The notes under the pieces: model-generated | What the model was told of the DNA's origin: nothing | Seen by the model: the letters and a program-made list of their open reading frames with translations, nothing else | The model's database searches: none | Made by a program: the position numbers and the translations under genes | Source of the DNA: Prolixibacteraceae bacterium JC049 | Lineage (GTDB): Bacteria; Bacteroidota; Bacteroidia; Bacteroidales; Prolixibacteraceae | Assembly (NCBI GenBank): GCA_023369685.1 | Contig: SACZ01000012.1 | Coordinates: forward strand, 1-60,912 | Direction: 5' to 3' | DNA length: 60,912 nucleotides | Shown: piece after piece, positions 38,701 to 46,080 of the stretch | How positions within the stretch are numbered: the first letter of the stretch is position 1 | Layout of the letters: each line of letters begins with the position of its first letter

Positions 38701-38984
38701 TTTAAATATATATGTTCCAATCCTTCATACCTCTCAACAACATTCCATGTTCTTCCTCCATCACTTGTTTTTATCAATTCCTTTTCAGTTATAATAAAGC
38801 CAATATTACTATCAACAAACGCAATATCTTTTCCCTCAAGAAACGACGGTTTAGGGTTCAATAAGTGCCATCTACTCTTGTCTGTAATATTATTATTACT
38901 CAACACATTAAAACATAACAAAAGGAACAAAAACATAAAAATTCCGCCCCCGAAATGACGGGGATAAATAATACTCTTACTCAT
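35739..38984 (-). CDS. Large secreted YCF48/BNR-repeat protein with T9SS sorting domain
   Basis: A 1081-residue protein with an N-terminal hydrophobic signal (about 11-30). Residues 35-620 hold a dozen or more units of the form KTxDGGxxW (KTSDGGRTWNVV, RTIDKGNTWTRL, KTEDGGITWTEQ), the YCF48/BNR pattern of bladed propellers. Residues 620-1000 form four fibronectin-like units with LxPxTxYYFxxR or close variants. The last 75 residues (LSVYPNPTNNAIKVA, GVYWLKVIMNNSFETRKIVKK) are a type IX secretion (T9SS) type A sorting domain, so it is exported and probably cell-attached. Ligand or role unknown. By eye it is more A+T rich than its neighbours. Confidence 0.85.
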   Translation of the reverse strand: MSKSIIYPRHFGGGIFMFLFLLLCFNVLSNNNITDKSRWHLLNPKPSFLEGKDIAFVDSNIGFIITEKELIKTSDGGRTWNVVERYEGLEHIYLKGDVGFVSGKHGLLYRTIDKGNTWTRLEIKGIFGILDILILDKNKVLVATGLSTFYSEDSGETWIQKKNPHLFISAHYIDSNIAYAATTDGKVYKTTNRGKEWQFCSQINHEYSEETTICFYNEKIGLATHNEKVYRTTDGAKTWHDNNVRGLFFDYHFFNEKKYIAVGESGRIGSTNDGGETWEVKDYSNYSTVLANLNKVCFIDEDRGFAVGKLGKIVKTEDGGITWTEQAFTYMTIKDADFKSDKIGYILAWDKLYKTKDGGDNWYEINGAEEKDKVTSFSFINKDMGYALFRNERDDSYGNKLYKTKDGGRNWDLIEGDIYEEQRTLSKVQFHDEKLGFIKSGNKTLRTIDGGKTWSNLNVYFNKIQMISDLVGYAYFSNHVYKTNDGGKNWNIVFEKEIVTAIYFKTEDCGYVVDNSSSYKTVDGGANWIKTETISRGANDFIVINDNESYHLNNNGILSTKNGGLIWDTEIESNDLREIQRVDNMLFVIGFKGLILKKEIKSEPVNLKLACDDEFSDVTGILTGYVALNGNKIDEIYFDYGLSEEKLDHSVKIDSLIESNSAKKVVAHINNLEPEKCYYFQLRVKCDGTTYKSNIDTGRTLRLCEMGLEDQNKNFSRRIVFNGGVSTRSYEVKNIELQYSLKEDGEFKSVPCNISKVEPNGWVSINQQVTGLLPETNYYLRIKAECRGKIFYSKLKTFKTTVDYKFTVYKPEIEGKGVLFRAMVVAGKDTIKNCGFQYGLSRNYEKLSNSYNLQVNMGQKYIFGSRESDLNNNSNYYFRFKGTMGKDTLFSKEYMFNIDNKASIIAKDLREVDGRTLDLSAFVYIPEDEITNLKLLYGKTEDLTDSIACDPLSISYNPMNNASITLNDLTPKTKYYFKFRGTYQDKFIYSEPFSYQLRIDTSVESNKSISDLSVYPNPTNNAIKVATNNVIKKLELYNSNGQLLKSINNSNEIDLNEFTVGVYWLKVIMNNSFETRKIVKK

Positions 38985-39025
38985 AATTGAGGTTGTTTAT
39001 AAAAAATTAAACTTCACGAATTAAA

Positions 39026-40882
39026 TTACTTTTCATTTTTTGATGTAGACCACGCTTTATCAATCTGCTCCAGATCTTGTTTCATATCTATCGTCATAAT
39101 TTCTTCCAGCTCCACCATATGTTTTTTGTACATATTTATGTATGATGCTTCATCTTTCTGGTGCAGTTGATGCGTATCTTTAAGCATCTGCTCATCGTAT
39201 TTATTAAATCGCAACATCATGCGGTGTGCCTGATACGGCTCTACTCCAAGAACTTCCAGAGCATCTTTTCCTAATTTCAAAGCACTTCCAAATGCTAAGC
39301 GTCTCACATTGGTTACTCCTAAATCCATTAATTCATATGCCGATGTACGGTTGGCTGCCGCAACTAATATTTTCATCTCAGGATAATACTTTCGTACCAA
39401 CTCGACCAGTTTTATGGATTGCTCGGTATCTCCGATGGCAATAATTAGAAGTTTTGCTTCTGAAGCTCCTGCTGCTTTCAGTAAATCCAAGCGTGTAATA
39501 TCACCATAATATACTTCGTATCCAAATTTTCGAAGAACGTTTACATTGGTAATGTCATTATCTAAAATCACTGGCTTTACCCCAGAGGTAATCAAGAAAC
39601 GACCAAGATCTCGCCCTAACCGTCCAAAGCCTGCCAGAATTACTTTCTGATCATTATTCTCTATATCATCCGTATCTGTCTCCTTTTCTTCCGCTTGATT
39701 CGCTTTCCTGTTCCATTTATCATATAGCAAAAACATCAAAGGAGTTAAAAACATTGAAATAGCAACTGCAGAAATCAATGGATCAACCGTCTTGGCATGC
39801 AATACGCCATTGTTTTTGGCAAACTGGAATAAGATAAAAGCAAATTCACCTCCTTGTGCCAAGGCTATTGTAAACAACGACCGATCTTTCTTCGGTATTT
39901 TAAAGAACACAGAAGTTAACCATAACACCAAAGCTTTTACGAATAGCAAACTAATCGTTAATCCAATAATCAGAAATAAGTTCTTCTGAATAAATAAAAA
40001 GTTGAAGCTTGCCCCAATAGATATGAAGAAGATTCCCAGCAATAATCCTTTGTATGGTTCAATATCACTCTCTAACTCATGTCGGTATTCACTATCGGCC
40101 AATACTACACCTGCCAGAAAAGCACCCAAAGCGGGCGATAAACCAACCACAGTCATTAATAACGAAATACCCACCACCAATGCCAAAGCTGCTGCAATAA
40201 ATATTTCTCGAACACGAGTAGCTGCAATAGCTCTAAAGATTGGTCGTATGGCATACTTCCCCGCAAAGAAAATCGATAAAATGGTAATTAGAATAATAAC
40301 AAACTGAATTGTGCCGGGCAAACCACTAATATTATACAAAGCTGAATCGTAACTCTTATTGCTCTCTATTGAAAAAGTAGCTAAAAAAGGAAGTATGGCC
40401 AGTATGGGAATTACTGCTAAATCCTGAAATAAGAGAACAGAGAATATTGATCGGCCACCTGAAGTATTCATTATACCCCGCTCCTGAAGTGTTTGAAGCA
40501 CAATAGCTGTTGACGATAAAGCCAGAATAATACCAACTGCCATGGCCATTTGCCACGGAAGAAATAGAAACGCAATTCCACCAATTATCAAGCTTGAAAG
40601 CGCCACCTGAATTCCGCCCATACCCAATATGCGTACCCGCATTTTCAATAGCAATGATGGCTTCAACTCTAGTCCCACCAAAAATAGCATCATTACAATT
40701 CCAAACTCAGTAAAATGCATTACTGCTTCAATTTCTCCAATTAAAGCCAGTCCTGAAGGACCAATAACCATTCCTGCAATTAAATAGCCTAACACAGCAT
40801 CCAATCCCAAACGCTTCGCAATTGGAACAGCAATAACCGCTGCTGTAAGATAAATAAACAGTTGTAATAGAAAATGTTCCAT
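39026..40882 (-). CDS. CPA2-family cation:proton antiporter with TrkA-N domain (KefB/KefC-like)
   Basis: A 618-residue inner-membrane protein. About 12-13 membrane segments (residues 1-385) with the CPA2 features [17 protein letters not shown] and [16 protein letters not shown], then a Rossmann TrkA-N domain from about 410 ([35 protein letters not shown]). Kef systems let K+ out when glutathione adducts form and lower cytosolic pH in electrophile stress. The ancillary KefF/KefG-like oxidoreductase gene lies 1 bp upstream, which supports a Kef role over a Na+/H+ role. Whether the organism uses glutathione as ligand is not shown. Confidence 0.85.
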   Translation of the reverse strand: MEHFLLQLFIYLTAAVIAVPIAKRLGLDAVLGYLIAGMVIGPSGLALIGEIEAVMHFTEFGIVMMLFLVGLELKPSLLLKMRVRILGMGGIQVALSSLIIGGIAFLFLPWQMAMAVGIILALSSTAIVLQTLQERGIMNTSGGRSIFSVLLFQDLAVIPILAILPFLATFSIESNKSYDSALYNISGLPGTIQFVIILITILSIFFAGKYAIRPIFRAIAATRVREIFIAAALALVVGISLLMTVVGLSPALGAFLAGVVLADSEYRHELESDIEPYKGLLLGIFFISIGASFNFLFIQKNLFLIIGLTISLLFVKALVLWLTSVFFKIPKKDRSLFTIALAQGGEFAFILFQFAKNNGVLHAKTVDPLISAVAISMFLTPLMFLLYDKWNRKANQAEEKETDTDDIENNDQKVILAGFGRLGRDLGRFLITSGVKPVILDNDITNVNVLRKFGYEVYYGDITRLDLLKAAGASEAKLLIIAIGDTEQSIKLVELVRKYYPEMKILVAAANRTSAYELMDLGVTNVRRLAFGSALKLGKDALEVLGVEPYQAHRMMLRFNKYDEQMLKDTHQLHQKDEASYINMYKKHMVELEEIMTIDMKQDLEQIDKAWSTSKNEK

Positions 40883-40883
40883 T

Positions 40884-41489
40884 CTATATTCTCTTTATCA
40901 GTTGGTCTAAATCATCGTTCAAATATTTTCTATTCTTACACAATTGTAAGTTGATCTTCTCGTCTCGAAAAGCAATGATTACTCGTCGGTAATCTTCGGC
41001 ATATTGTTGCACCCTTTCAACAGGAATATCTCTATGCACTCCCAACACCATAAACGGAGGAAACCAATTCATTTTACATAGATTTGCTGTAGCCTGCATA
41101 GGCGTGGTCAGCTCTTTTATAGTAAATATATTCGAACCGTTTTTTTGATAGGTACTATCCTCGCTTGCCGCTGTTATGCAATGAAAATAACTTTTCCCTT
41201 CCAGCGCTTTACCACTGGAGCCATATGCCCAACCATATTCTAACACCAAATCGAACCACTCTTTTATAATTGCTGGTGTCGAATACCAATAAAACGGATG
41301 TTGAAATACAATCACATCGTGTTCTTCGCACAATTGCTGTTCTCGTTTTACATCGATTATAAAATCGGGATAATTGGCATATAAATCATTTAACGTTACA
41401 TTCTCCAAGCCTTGCAACGAAGCACATAAGGCCTTGTTTAATAAGGAACGAGAATTATTCGGGTGAGCATAGTTAATAAGTATCTTCAT
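40884..41489 (-). CDS. KefF/KefG-like NAD(P)H oxidoreductase (flavodoxin-like fold)
   Basis: About 201 residues from the ATG at 41489, whose start [20 protein letters not shown] is the family N-terminus; an upstream in-frame ATG (41540) would add 17 residues of no family resemblance. The flavodoxin_2 motifs are present: [19 protein letters not shown] and [16 protein letters not shown]. Members are quinone oxidoreductases that bind and activate Kef channels. It is immediately upstream of the antiporter gene (1-bp gap). Confidence 0.85.
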   Translation of the reverse strand: MKILINYAHPNNSRSLLNKALCASLQGLENVTLNDLYANYPDFIIDVKREQQLCEEHDVIVFQHPFYWYSTPAIIKEWFDLVLEYGWAYGSSGKALEGKSYFHCITAASEDSTYQKNGSNIFTIKELTTPMQATANLCKMNWFPPFMVLGVHRDIPVERVQQYAEDYRRVIIAFRDEKINLQLCKNRKYLNDDLDQLIKRI

Positions 41490-41708
41490 TGGCTTAAGAT
41501 TGATGCTTGTTTTATCAATAATAAGATTTTGAGTTGTCAATGGTTCACTCTAAAATCAAATTCAATAAGGAACTCTTATAAATATAAATACTTAATTAGT
41601 TTCAATGAAACATAACCATGCATAATTTTTAATCATTCTTCTATTATTTGAGAAACACATTTCTTCCAATTCCCGTACAATAACATAACCATATAAACCT
41701 TTGCTGTT

Positions 41709-42386
41709 ATGAAAAATGTATTTCTTCAATATTTCGGCTCTCGATTATCAACGACAGATATGGATCTTGCCATAAAAGATCCTAACATTATTACTATTTC
41801 GCGCCAGCCTGGTTGCAATGCAAAGCTTATTGCTAGGTTGCTACGCGAGAAATTCAAATCCAGCGATAAATGGCAACTAATCAATCGACAAATACTAGAA
41901 GAATCGGCAAAAGAGTTAGATATGGAGATTCACAAAGTTTCTACATTACTTACTTCGAAACAACGTGGAGTATTTGCTGAAATATTGGATTCATTCTCTA
42001 CCAAGCAGTTTAAAAGCGACAGAAAGGTTAAGCAGACAGTATTTGAGATGATGGAGTCGTTTATGCAAGAGAACAATACAATAATAGTTGGTCGCGGAGG
42101 AATTCACATCTGTGGTCATGAACCCAACACGCTGCATATTCGGCTTACCGCTCCGCTTGACTGGCGTATCAAGCAGATTCAAAAGCGATACGATATGACC
42201 AGAGAGGAAGCATTTACATACGTTAATGCAGAACAGCTAAAAAGGGATAATTTCATTGCCTCCATGCAAGAGTTAAGCAGCTATTCAAGGTGCTTCGATG
42301 TAACAATTAACTGCTCCACATTTACCATTGAACAAATCGTAAATATCATCTACGACTTGTTTACACATCGAAAAGAAGGCAAATAG
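41709..42386 (+). CDS. Cytidylate kinase-like family protein
   Basis: A 225-residue protein of the cytidylate kinase-like group (AAA_26 type): ITISRQPGCNAKLIARLLREKF at the N-terminus, then IIVGRGGIHIC and RLTAPLDWRIKQIQKRYDM, which fit the LID/NMP-binding pattern. The usual P-loop of the group reads GSGGREIA; here it is GCNAKLIA, with Gly positions changed, so nucleotide binding may be altered. Cellular substrate unknown. It converges with the amidase gene with only 3 bp between stops and no terminator in between. Confidence 0.75.
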   Translation: MKNVFLQYFGSRLSTTDMDLAIKDPNIITISRQPGCNAKLIARLLREKFKSSDKWQLINRQILEESAKELDMEIHKVSTLLTSKQRGVFAEILDSFSTKQFKSDRKVKQTVFEMMESFMQENNTIIVGRGGIHICGHEPNTLHIRLTAPLDWRIKQIQKRYDMTREEAFTYVNAEQLKRDNFIASMQELSSYSRCFDVTINCSTFTIEQIVNIIYDLFTHRKEGK

Positions 42387-42389
42387 TGA

Positions 42390-43169
42390 TTACGAAATAG
42401 AAAAGTCGTCGGCATCTAAATACACTGGAAATTTTTCACGGAAGGTTTCCAGTGATTTTTTATCTATGCAAGAGCTAATAATTGCCTCTTTGTTGCTAAC
42501 CAATTCGTTCTGAATAACTCCTCTGGCATCAACCACCATGGAATTACCACAATGTTCTACTCCGTTCACATCGGTTCCCACACGATTAGCTCCAACCAAA
42601 TAGCACTGATTCTCAATAGCACGTGCTTGCAACAAAGTTTCCCACACACGATTTCTGGCAGCCGGCCAATTAGCCACATAAATCATCAAATCGAAGTGAT
42701 TTCTGTTTCTGCTCCATACCGGGAAACGTAAATCGTAACAAACAAAAGGGGCTATTCGCCAACCTTTCCAAACAAATGTTTTCTGCTTTTTGCCTGCAGC
42801 ATATACTTCATGCTCACCTCCCATTCTAAACAAATGGCGCTTATCGTAGCTACCCCACTCACCCGAAGGCAGCATCCAGATAAAACGATTGCAATATTGC
42901 TCATCCTCTTTTACAATGAGCGAACCACAAAGCAATGCATCTTTTTTAGCTGCTTGCTGAGCCATCCAAAGCAAAGTCTTTTCGGCATGTATAGCCAGAG
43001 CTTCTGGCTTCATTGAAAAACCAGTGGAAAACATTTCTGGTAACACAATCAAATCGGTATCCACACACTTCCCGATGGATGCTTCCAATCGAGATAGGTT
43101 TGCATCCACATCTTCCCACATCAGGTTCGCCTGAATTACTGCAATATTTAATTTGTCTTGTGTTACCAT
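42390..43169 (-). CDS. Nitrilase-superfamily amidohydrolase (omega-amidase-like)
   Basis: A 259-residue nitrilase-fold enzyme with the catalytic triad Glu45 (VLPEMFSTGF), Lys110 (SYDKRHLF) and Cys144 (FVCYDLRFP). The motif MFSTGFSM and the RMGGE segment match the YafV/omega-amidase branch, which clears the omega-amides 2-oxoglutaramate and 2-oxosuccinamate. It is cytosolic, with no signal. It lies 7 bp after the acyltransferase gene on the same strand. Confidence 0.88.
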   Translation of the reverse strand: MVTQDKLNIAVIQANLMWEDVDANLSRLEASIGKCVDTDLIVLPEMFSTGFSMKPEALAIHAEKTLLWMAQQAAKKDALLCGSLIVKEDEQYCNRFIWMLPSGEWGSYDKRHLFRMGGEHEVYAAGKKQKTFVWKGWRIAPFVCYDLRFPVWSRNRNHFDLMIYVANWPAARNRVWETLLQARAIENQCYLVGANRVGTDVNGVEHCGNSMVVDARGVIQNELVSNKEAIISSCIDKKSLETFREKFPVYLDADDFSIS

Positions 43170-43176
43170 ATCTTAC

Positions 43177-43734
43177 TTAGTCTATTTTTCCTACAGAAAA
43201 CTTCTCAGGATATTTCGCTACCACATCTTTATAAAATCGACGGATATATAATAGATCGGCATCTACATCGTCTGTAATTTCGAATTTCTCTAAGATACCA
43301 ATTTGTTTGTTTCCGTAATCGAATACTCCTAAATATACAGGCACATTAGCCATCTTAGCTATTTGATGAAATCCACCTTTCCAGCGTTTCGATAAACTTC
43401 TGGTTCCTTCTGGAGTAATTGCCAATTGCATCTGCTCTCGTGAGTTGTACTCATTTACCACCTGCTTAATTACATTAGCCCCACGACTTCTGTCAATTGG
43501 AATTCCACCCATCTTCTTCAAGAAATATCCAACAGGCCAGAAGAATGCCTCTTTTTTAATAATAAAGTTGGCCTTTCCACCTACCGATTGGTAGTAAAAG
43601 TAACTCAAAAAGAAATCCCAGTTACTGGTGTGAGGTGCACCAATTACAATGCACTTTTTATCTTCTAAAGGAATGCTACTTAAGCCTTCCCATCCTCCTA
43701 GTCGAAGAACTAGTTTACAAAATTGCTTCCACAT
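43177..43734 (-). CDS. 1-acylglycerol-3-phosphate acyltransferase-like protein (PlsC family)
   Basis: About 185 residues from the ATG at 43734 (MWKQFCKLVL), the family-like start; the frame stays open 42 codons further, but that stretch overlaps the divergent TatD-like gene. The acyltransferase motifs are HTSNWD (His35-Asp40, the HX4D catalytic pair) and PEGTRS (108-113). The short form without membrane helix bundle is common in Bacteroidota. It would acylate lysophosphatidate or a related lysolipid at the inner membrane. Confidence 0.85.
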   Translation of the reverse strand: MWKQFCKLVLRLGGWEGLSSIPLEDKKCIVIGAPHTSNWDFFLSYFYYQSVGGKANFIIKKEAFFWPVGYFLKKMGGIPIDRSRGANVIKQVVNEYNSREQMQLAITPEGTRSLSKRWKGGFHQIAKMANVPVYLGVFDYGNKQIGILEKFEITDDVDADLLYIRRFYKDVVAKYPEKFSVGKID

Positions 43735-43819
43735 ATAAAGTTCTATTTGCCGCAAAAATAATCGAAATGAATTAGTTCTTCTTATTTTTATCTTTTTAAT
43801 ACCGAAAAAGTGGCATTTA

Positions 43820-44458
43820 ATGGAGATTCCATTCATCAACATACATACACACCAGAACAATTCTCAGGGAATTGTTATTTCCTATTCCGAAACAGAAAGC
43901 TTACTCCCAACGGAAGGTATTCACCCCTGGCGTGTAGAAGAACATCCAGAAGAGCAATTGCTGCTACTGGAACAACAGCTCATTTCCAACTCTATTGTAG
44001 CAATTGGTGAAAGTGGGTTAGACAGAGTGCATAAAGAAACATTTCAGCAGCAACAAGTTTGGTTTGAAAAGCAATTGCAATTGGCCAAGAAATACAATAA
44101 GCCCGTAATTATTCATTGTGTAAAAGCATATGCCGACATGATTCCATTTTTTAAGCAGAATCCTTCGCTATCATTTATTCTTCATGGTTATAATGGGAAT
44201 TCGATTACAACAAAACAGTTGATGAAATATTCGGTTTATTTCTCTTTTGGAAAATCGTTTATGCAAGATCATGCGAAAACCATGGAATCGTTTTTATATT
44301 TGCCGACAGATAGAATCTTTTTGGAAAACGACGAGTCTGACTTTTCTATTGCATCCATCTATGAGAAGGCAGCCCAGACTAAACAAATGGATTTAATTCA
44401 ACTGAAAGAAAGAATATTTGCAAACTATAATCAGCTATTTGGAACATGGAATGGTTAG
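43820..44458 (+). CDS. TatD-family metal-dependent hydrolase
   Basis: A 212-residue TatD-like protein, shorter than the usual 255-265. Metal ligands: NIHTHQN (His9, His11), AIGESGLDR (Glu63), IIHCVKAY (His99) and FILHGYNG (His122), with LENDES supplying the Asp. Family members act as deoxyribonucleases on DNA ends; the physiological role varies. It overlaps the next gene by 13 bp, so the two are probably translated together. The missing length is in the peripheral helices, not the metal site. Confidence 0.82.
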   Translation: MEIPFINIHTHQNNSQGIVISYSETESLLPTEGIHPWRVEEHPEEQLLLLEQQLISNSIVAIGESGLDRVHKETFQQQQVWFEKQLQLAKKYNKPVIIHCVKAYADMIPFFKQNPSLSFILHGYNGNSITTKQLMKYSVYFSFGKSFMQDHAKTMESFLYLPTDRIFLENDESDFSIASIYEKAAQTKQMDLIQLKERIFANYNQLFGTWNG

Positions 44459-45156
44459 AAAGAACCCAACTATTGGTTGGTGAAGAAGGATTAGCGAAGC
44501 TGCAGAATGCTAAAGTTTTGATTGTGGGATTAGGAGGCGTTGGTGCATACGCTGCCGAACAAATATGTCGTGCGGGGGTAGGCAACTTAACCATTGTCGA
44601 CGGCGATGTAGTGGATACTACCAATAGAAACCGCCAGCTGCCTGCATTAATTAGTACTACTGGAAAACCCAAAGCCGAGATACTGAAAGAGCGCTTTTTA
44701 GATATCAATCCAGATTTAAACCTAACAGTGATAAATGCTTTTCTGAAAGATGAAAACATGATTGAATTGCTGGAAGAACCATTCGATTATGTGGTGGATT
44801 GCATCGATACTTTAGCTCCTAAGGTTTACCTGATATATCATGCCATGCAACGTGGTTATAAAGTTATTAGCTCCATGGGAGCTGGTGGCAAATTCGATCC
44901 AATGCAAGTAAAAGTGGCTGACATATCTAAGACACACAACTGCAATTTGGCACGAATGCTACGCAAAAGATTATATAAGCTGGGGGTTCGTAAAGGCTTC
45001 AAAGCCATCTTCTCTCCAGAGTTAATCGACAAGAGCAAAGTAATTATTGACGAAGGACAGAATAAGAAGTCGGTAGTAGGAACTATATCGTATATGCCTC
45101 CTGTTTTCGGGTGTCACTGTGCTGCAGCCTTAATAAAAGATATTTTGGAATCATAG
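44446..45156 (+). CDS. tcdA: tRNA threonylcarbamoyladenosine dehydratase-like ThiF/E1 protein
   Basis: A 236-residue ThiF-family protein with the nucleotide-binding loop GLGGVG (28-33), DGDVVDTTNRNRQ (substrate-adenylating Arg/Gln region) and VDCIDTLAPK. This is the TcdA/CsdL pattern, which adenylates t6A37 of tRNA and closes it to cyclic ct6A. The ATG at 44446 starts inside the TatD-like gene. There is no terminator-like hairpin after it. Other E1-like activities are possible, but the motif set and length favour TcdA. Confidence 0.85.
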   Translation: MEWLERTQLLVGEEGLAKLQNAKVLIVGLGGVGAYAAEQICRAGVGNLTIVDGDVVDTTNRNRQLPALISTTGKPKAEILKERFLDINPDLNLTVINAFLKDENMIELLEEPFDYVVDCIDTLAPKVYLIYHAMQRGYKVISSMGAGGKFDPMQVKVADISKTHNCNLARMLRKRLYKLGVRKGFKAIFSPELIDKSKVIIDEGQNKKSVVGTISYMPPVFGCHCAAALIKDILES

Positions 45157-45161
45157 TTTTT

Positions 45162-45178
45162 ATGGCACGCAATTTGTA
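45162..45178 (+). promoter_or_regulatory. Candidate sigma-54-type promoter with GT at -12
   Basis: ATGGCACGCAATTTGTA matches the sigma-54 pattern TGGCACG-N4-TTGCW at all but one position: the -12 GC is GT. It lies about 40 bp before the lipoprotein gene at 45215. The GC is normally nearly invariant, so this is tentative. Confidence 0.3.
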
Positions 45179-45214
45179 ACTTCAGGTTTTGGAAATTCAT
45201 TACAAACTAATATA

Positions 45215-45967
45215 ATGAGAAAACTTACAACGATCATCCTAATTGCAGTGACTTGTAGCCTTGGTCTACAAAGTTGCTATTCTCCGAAACCCGTTATTAA
45301 ATTAGAACCCATTCAGGAAAATACAAAATGGCTTCAAGGTAAAGCTTTTGCTCGCGATTCGCTATATGGTGTAGCAGTGAGTACTGCATTTAATCGCTAC
45401 CTGCGTCCACATGCTATTTTCGAGGTGGAGGTAATCAATAACTCAACGCTTCCATTAACCGTCGATCCTGCCAGAATGTTTTTTAAAGCACTGGATGCCA
45501 ACCAAAATGAGCTACCAGGAGCATTAACATCTTATGCACTTGACCCAGAAGTTCAGATCTTGAACTTGGATAAGCAAGTGGCACGACTGGAAGCCAGCTC
45601 AAAGAATGCCGCCATTGTTGGCTTCGTTGCTGCAGGAGTTGGAGTTGTTGCTGCAGTATCATCAGCTACAACCGACGACCCGGACAAAAGCGATCGTAGA
45701 GCCATTGGTGCCGCTACAGCTTTGATTGCTTCAGATGTAGCCACATCGGTAAGTGTAGAAGACGAATACAGCGCTGGATTAGCTGAAGACGAACGTTACA
45801 TTTGGGAAAACAGCACATTAAGAAAAACAACACTAGAACCTCGCCAAGCCATTAAAGGTCGTGTTTATTTCTTGGGAAATGAAGATGCAAAATACATTCA
45901 GTTGCACTTCCCAATTGATGACAAGTTCATTACATTCACATATAAACAACGCAAGTTCCTTCCATAA
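45215..45967 (+). CDS. Lipoprotein of unknown function
   Basis: A 250-residue protein with a signal and lipobox QSC (Cys21). A beta-rich first half (about 35-115, FEVEVINNSTLPLTVDP) is followed by a Gly/Ala-rich hydrophobic stretch (about 130-150, AAIVGFVAAGVGVVAAVS) and a second beta part with RQAIKGRVYFLG and FPIDDKFITFTYKQR. The design looks like a small periplasmic beta-sandwich protein with an inner helix. I do not recognise the family. A strong terminator follows, so it appears to be a single transcript. Confidence 0.7.
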   Translation: MRKLTTIILIAVTCSLGLQSCYSPKPVIKLEPIQENTKWLQGKAFARDSLYGVAVSTAFNRYLRPHAIFEVEVINNSTLPLTVDPARMFFKALDANQNELPGALTSYALDPEVQILNLDKQVARLEASSKNAAIVGFVAAGVGVVAAVSSATTDDPDKSDRRAIGAATALIASDVATSVSVEDEYSAGLAEDERYIWENSTLRKTTLEPRQAIKGRVYFLGNEDAKYIQLHFPIDDKFITFTYKQRKFLP

Positions 45968-45990
45968 GGAAGTATACCAGATAATACTAC

Positions 45991-46036
45991 AAGAGGCAAC
46001 CTAAAATCATATTGATTTAGAGTTGCCTCTTTTTTT
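45991..46036 (+). terminator. Rho-independent terminator
   Basis: AAGAGGCAAC (45991-46000) pairs with GTTGCCTCTT (46022-46031), a perfect 10-bp stem, and a run of T follows to 46036. It ends the lipoprotein transcript. Confidence 0.88.
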
Positions 46037-46080
46037 AGAAAAAACTATTGGAATAATTTACAGACGTTTCAACCAATCAT

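Noticed and set aside
42387-42389. Expected terminator between the convergent cytidylate kinase-like and amidase genes
   Set aside because: Only 3 bp separate the stops, and no hairpin with a T-run was visible near either end.
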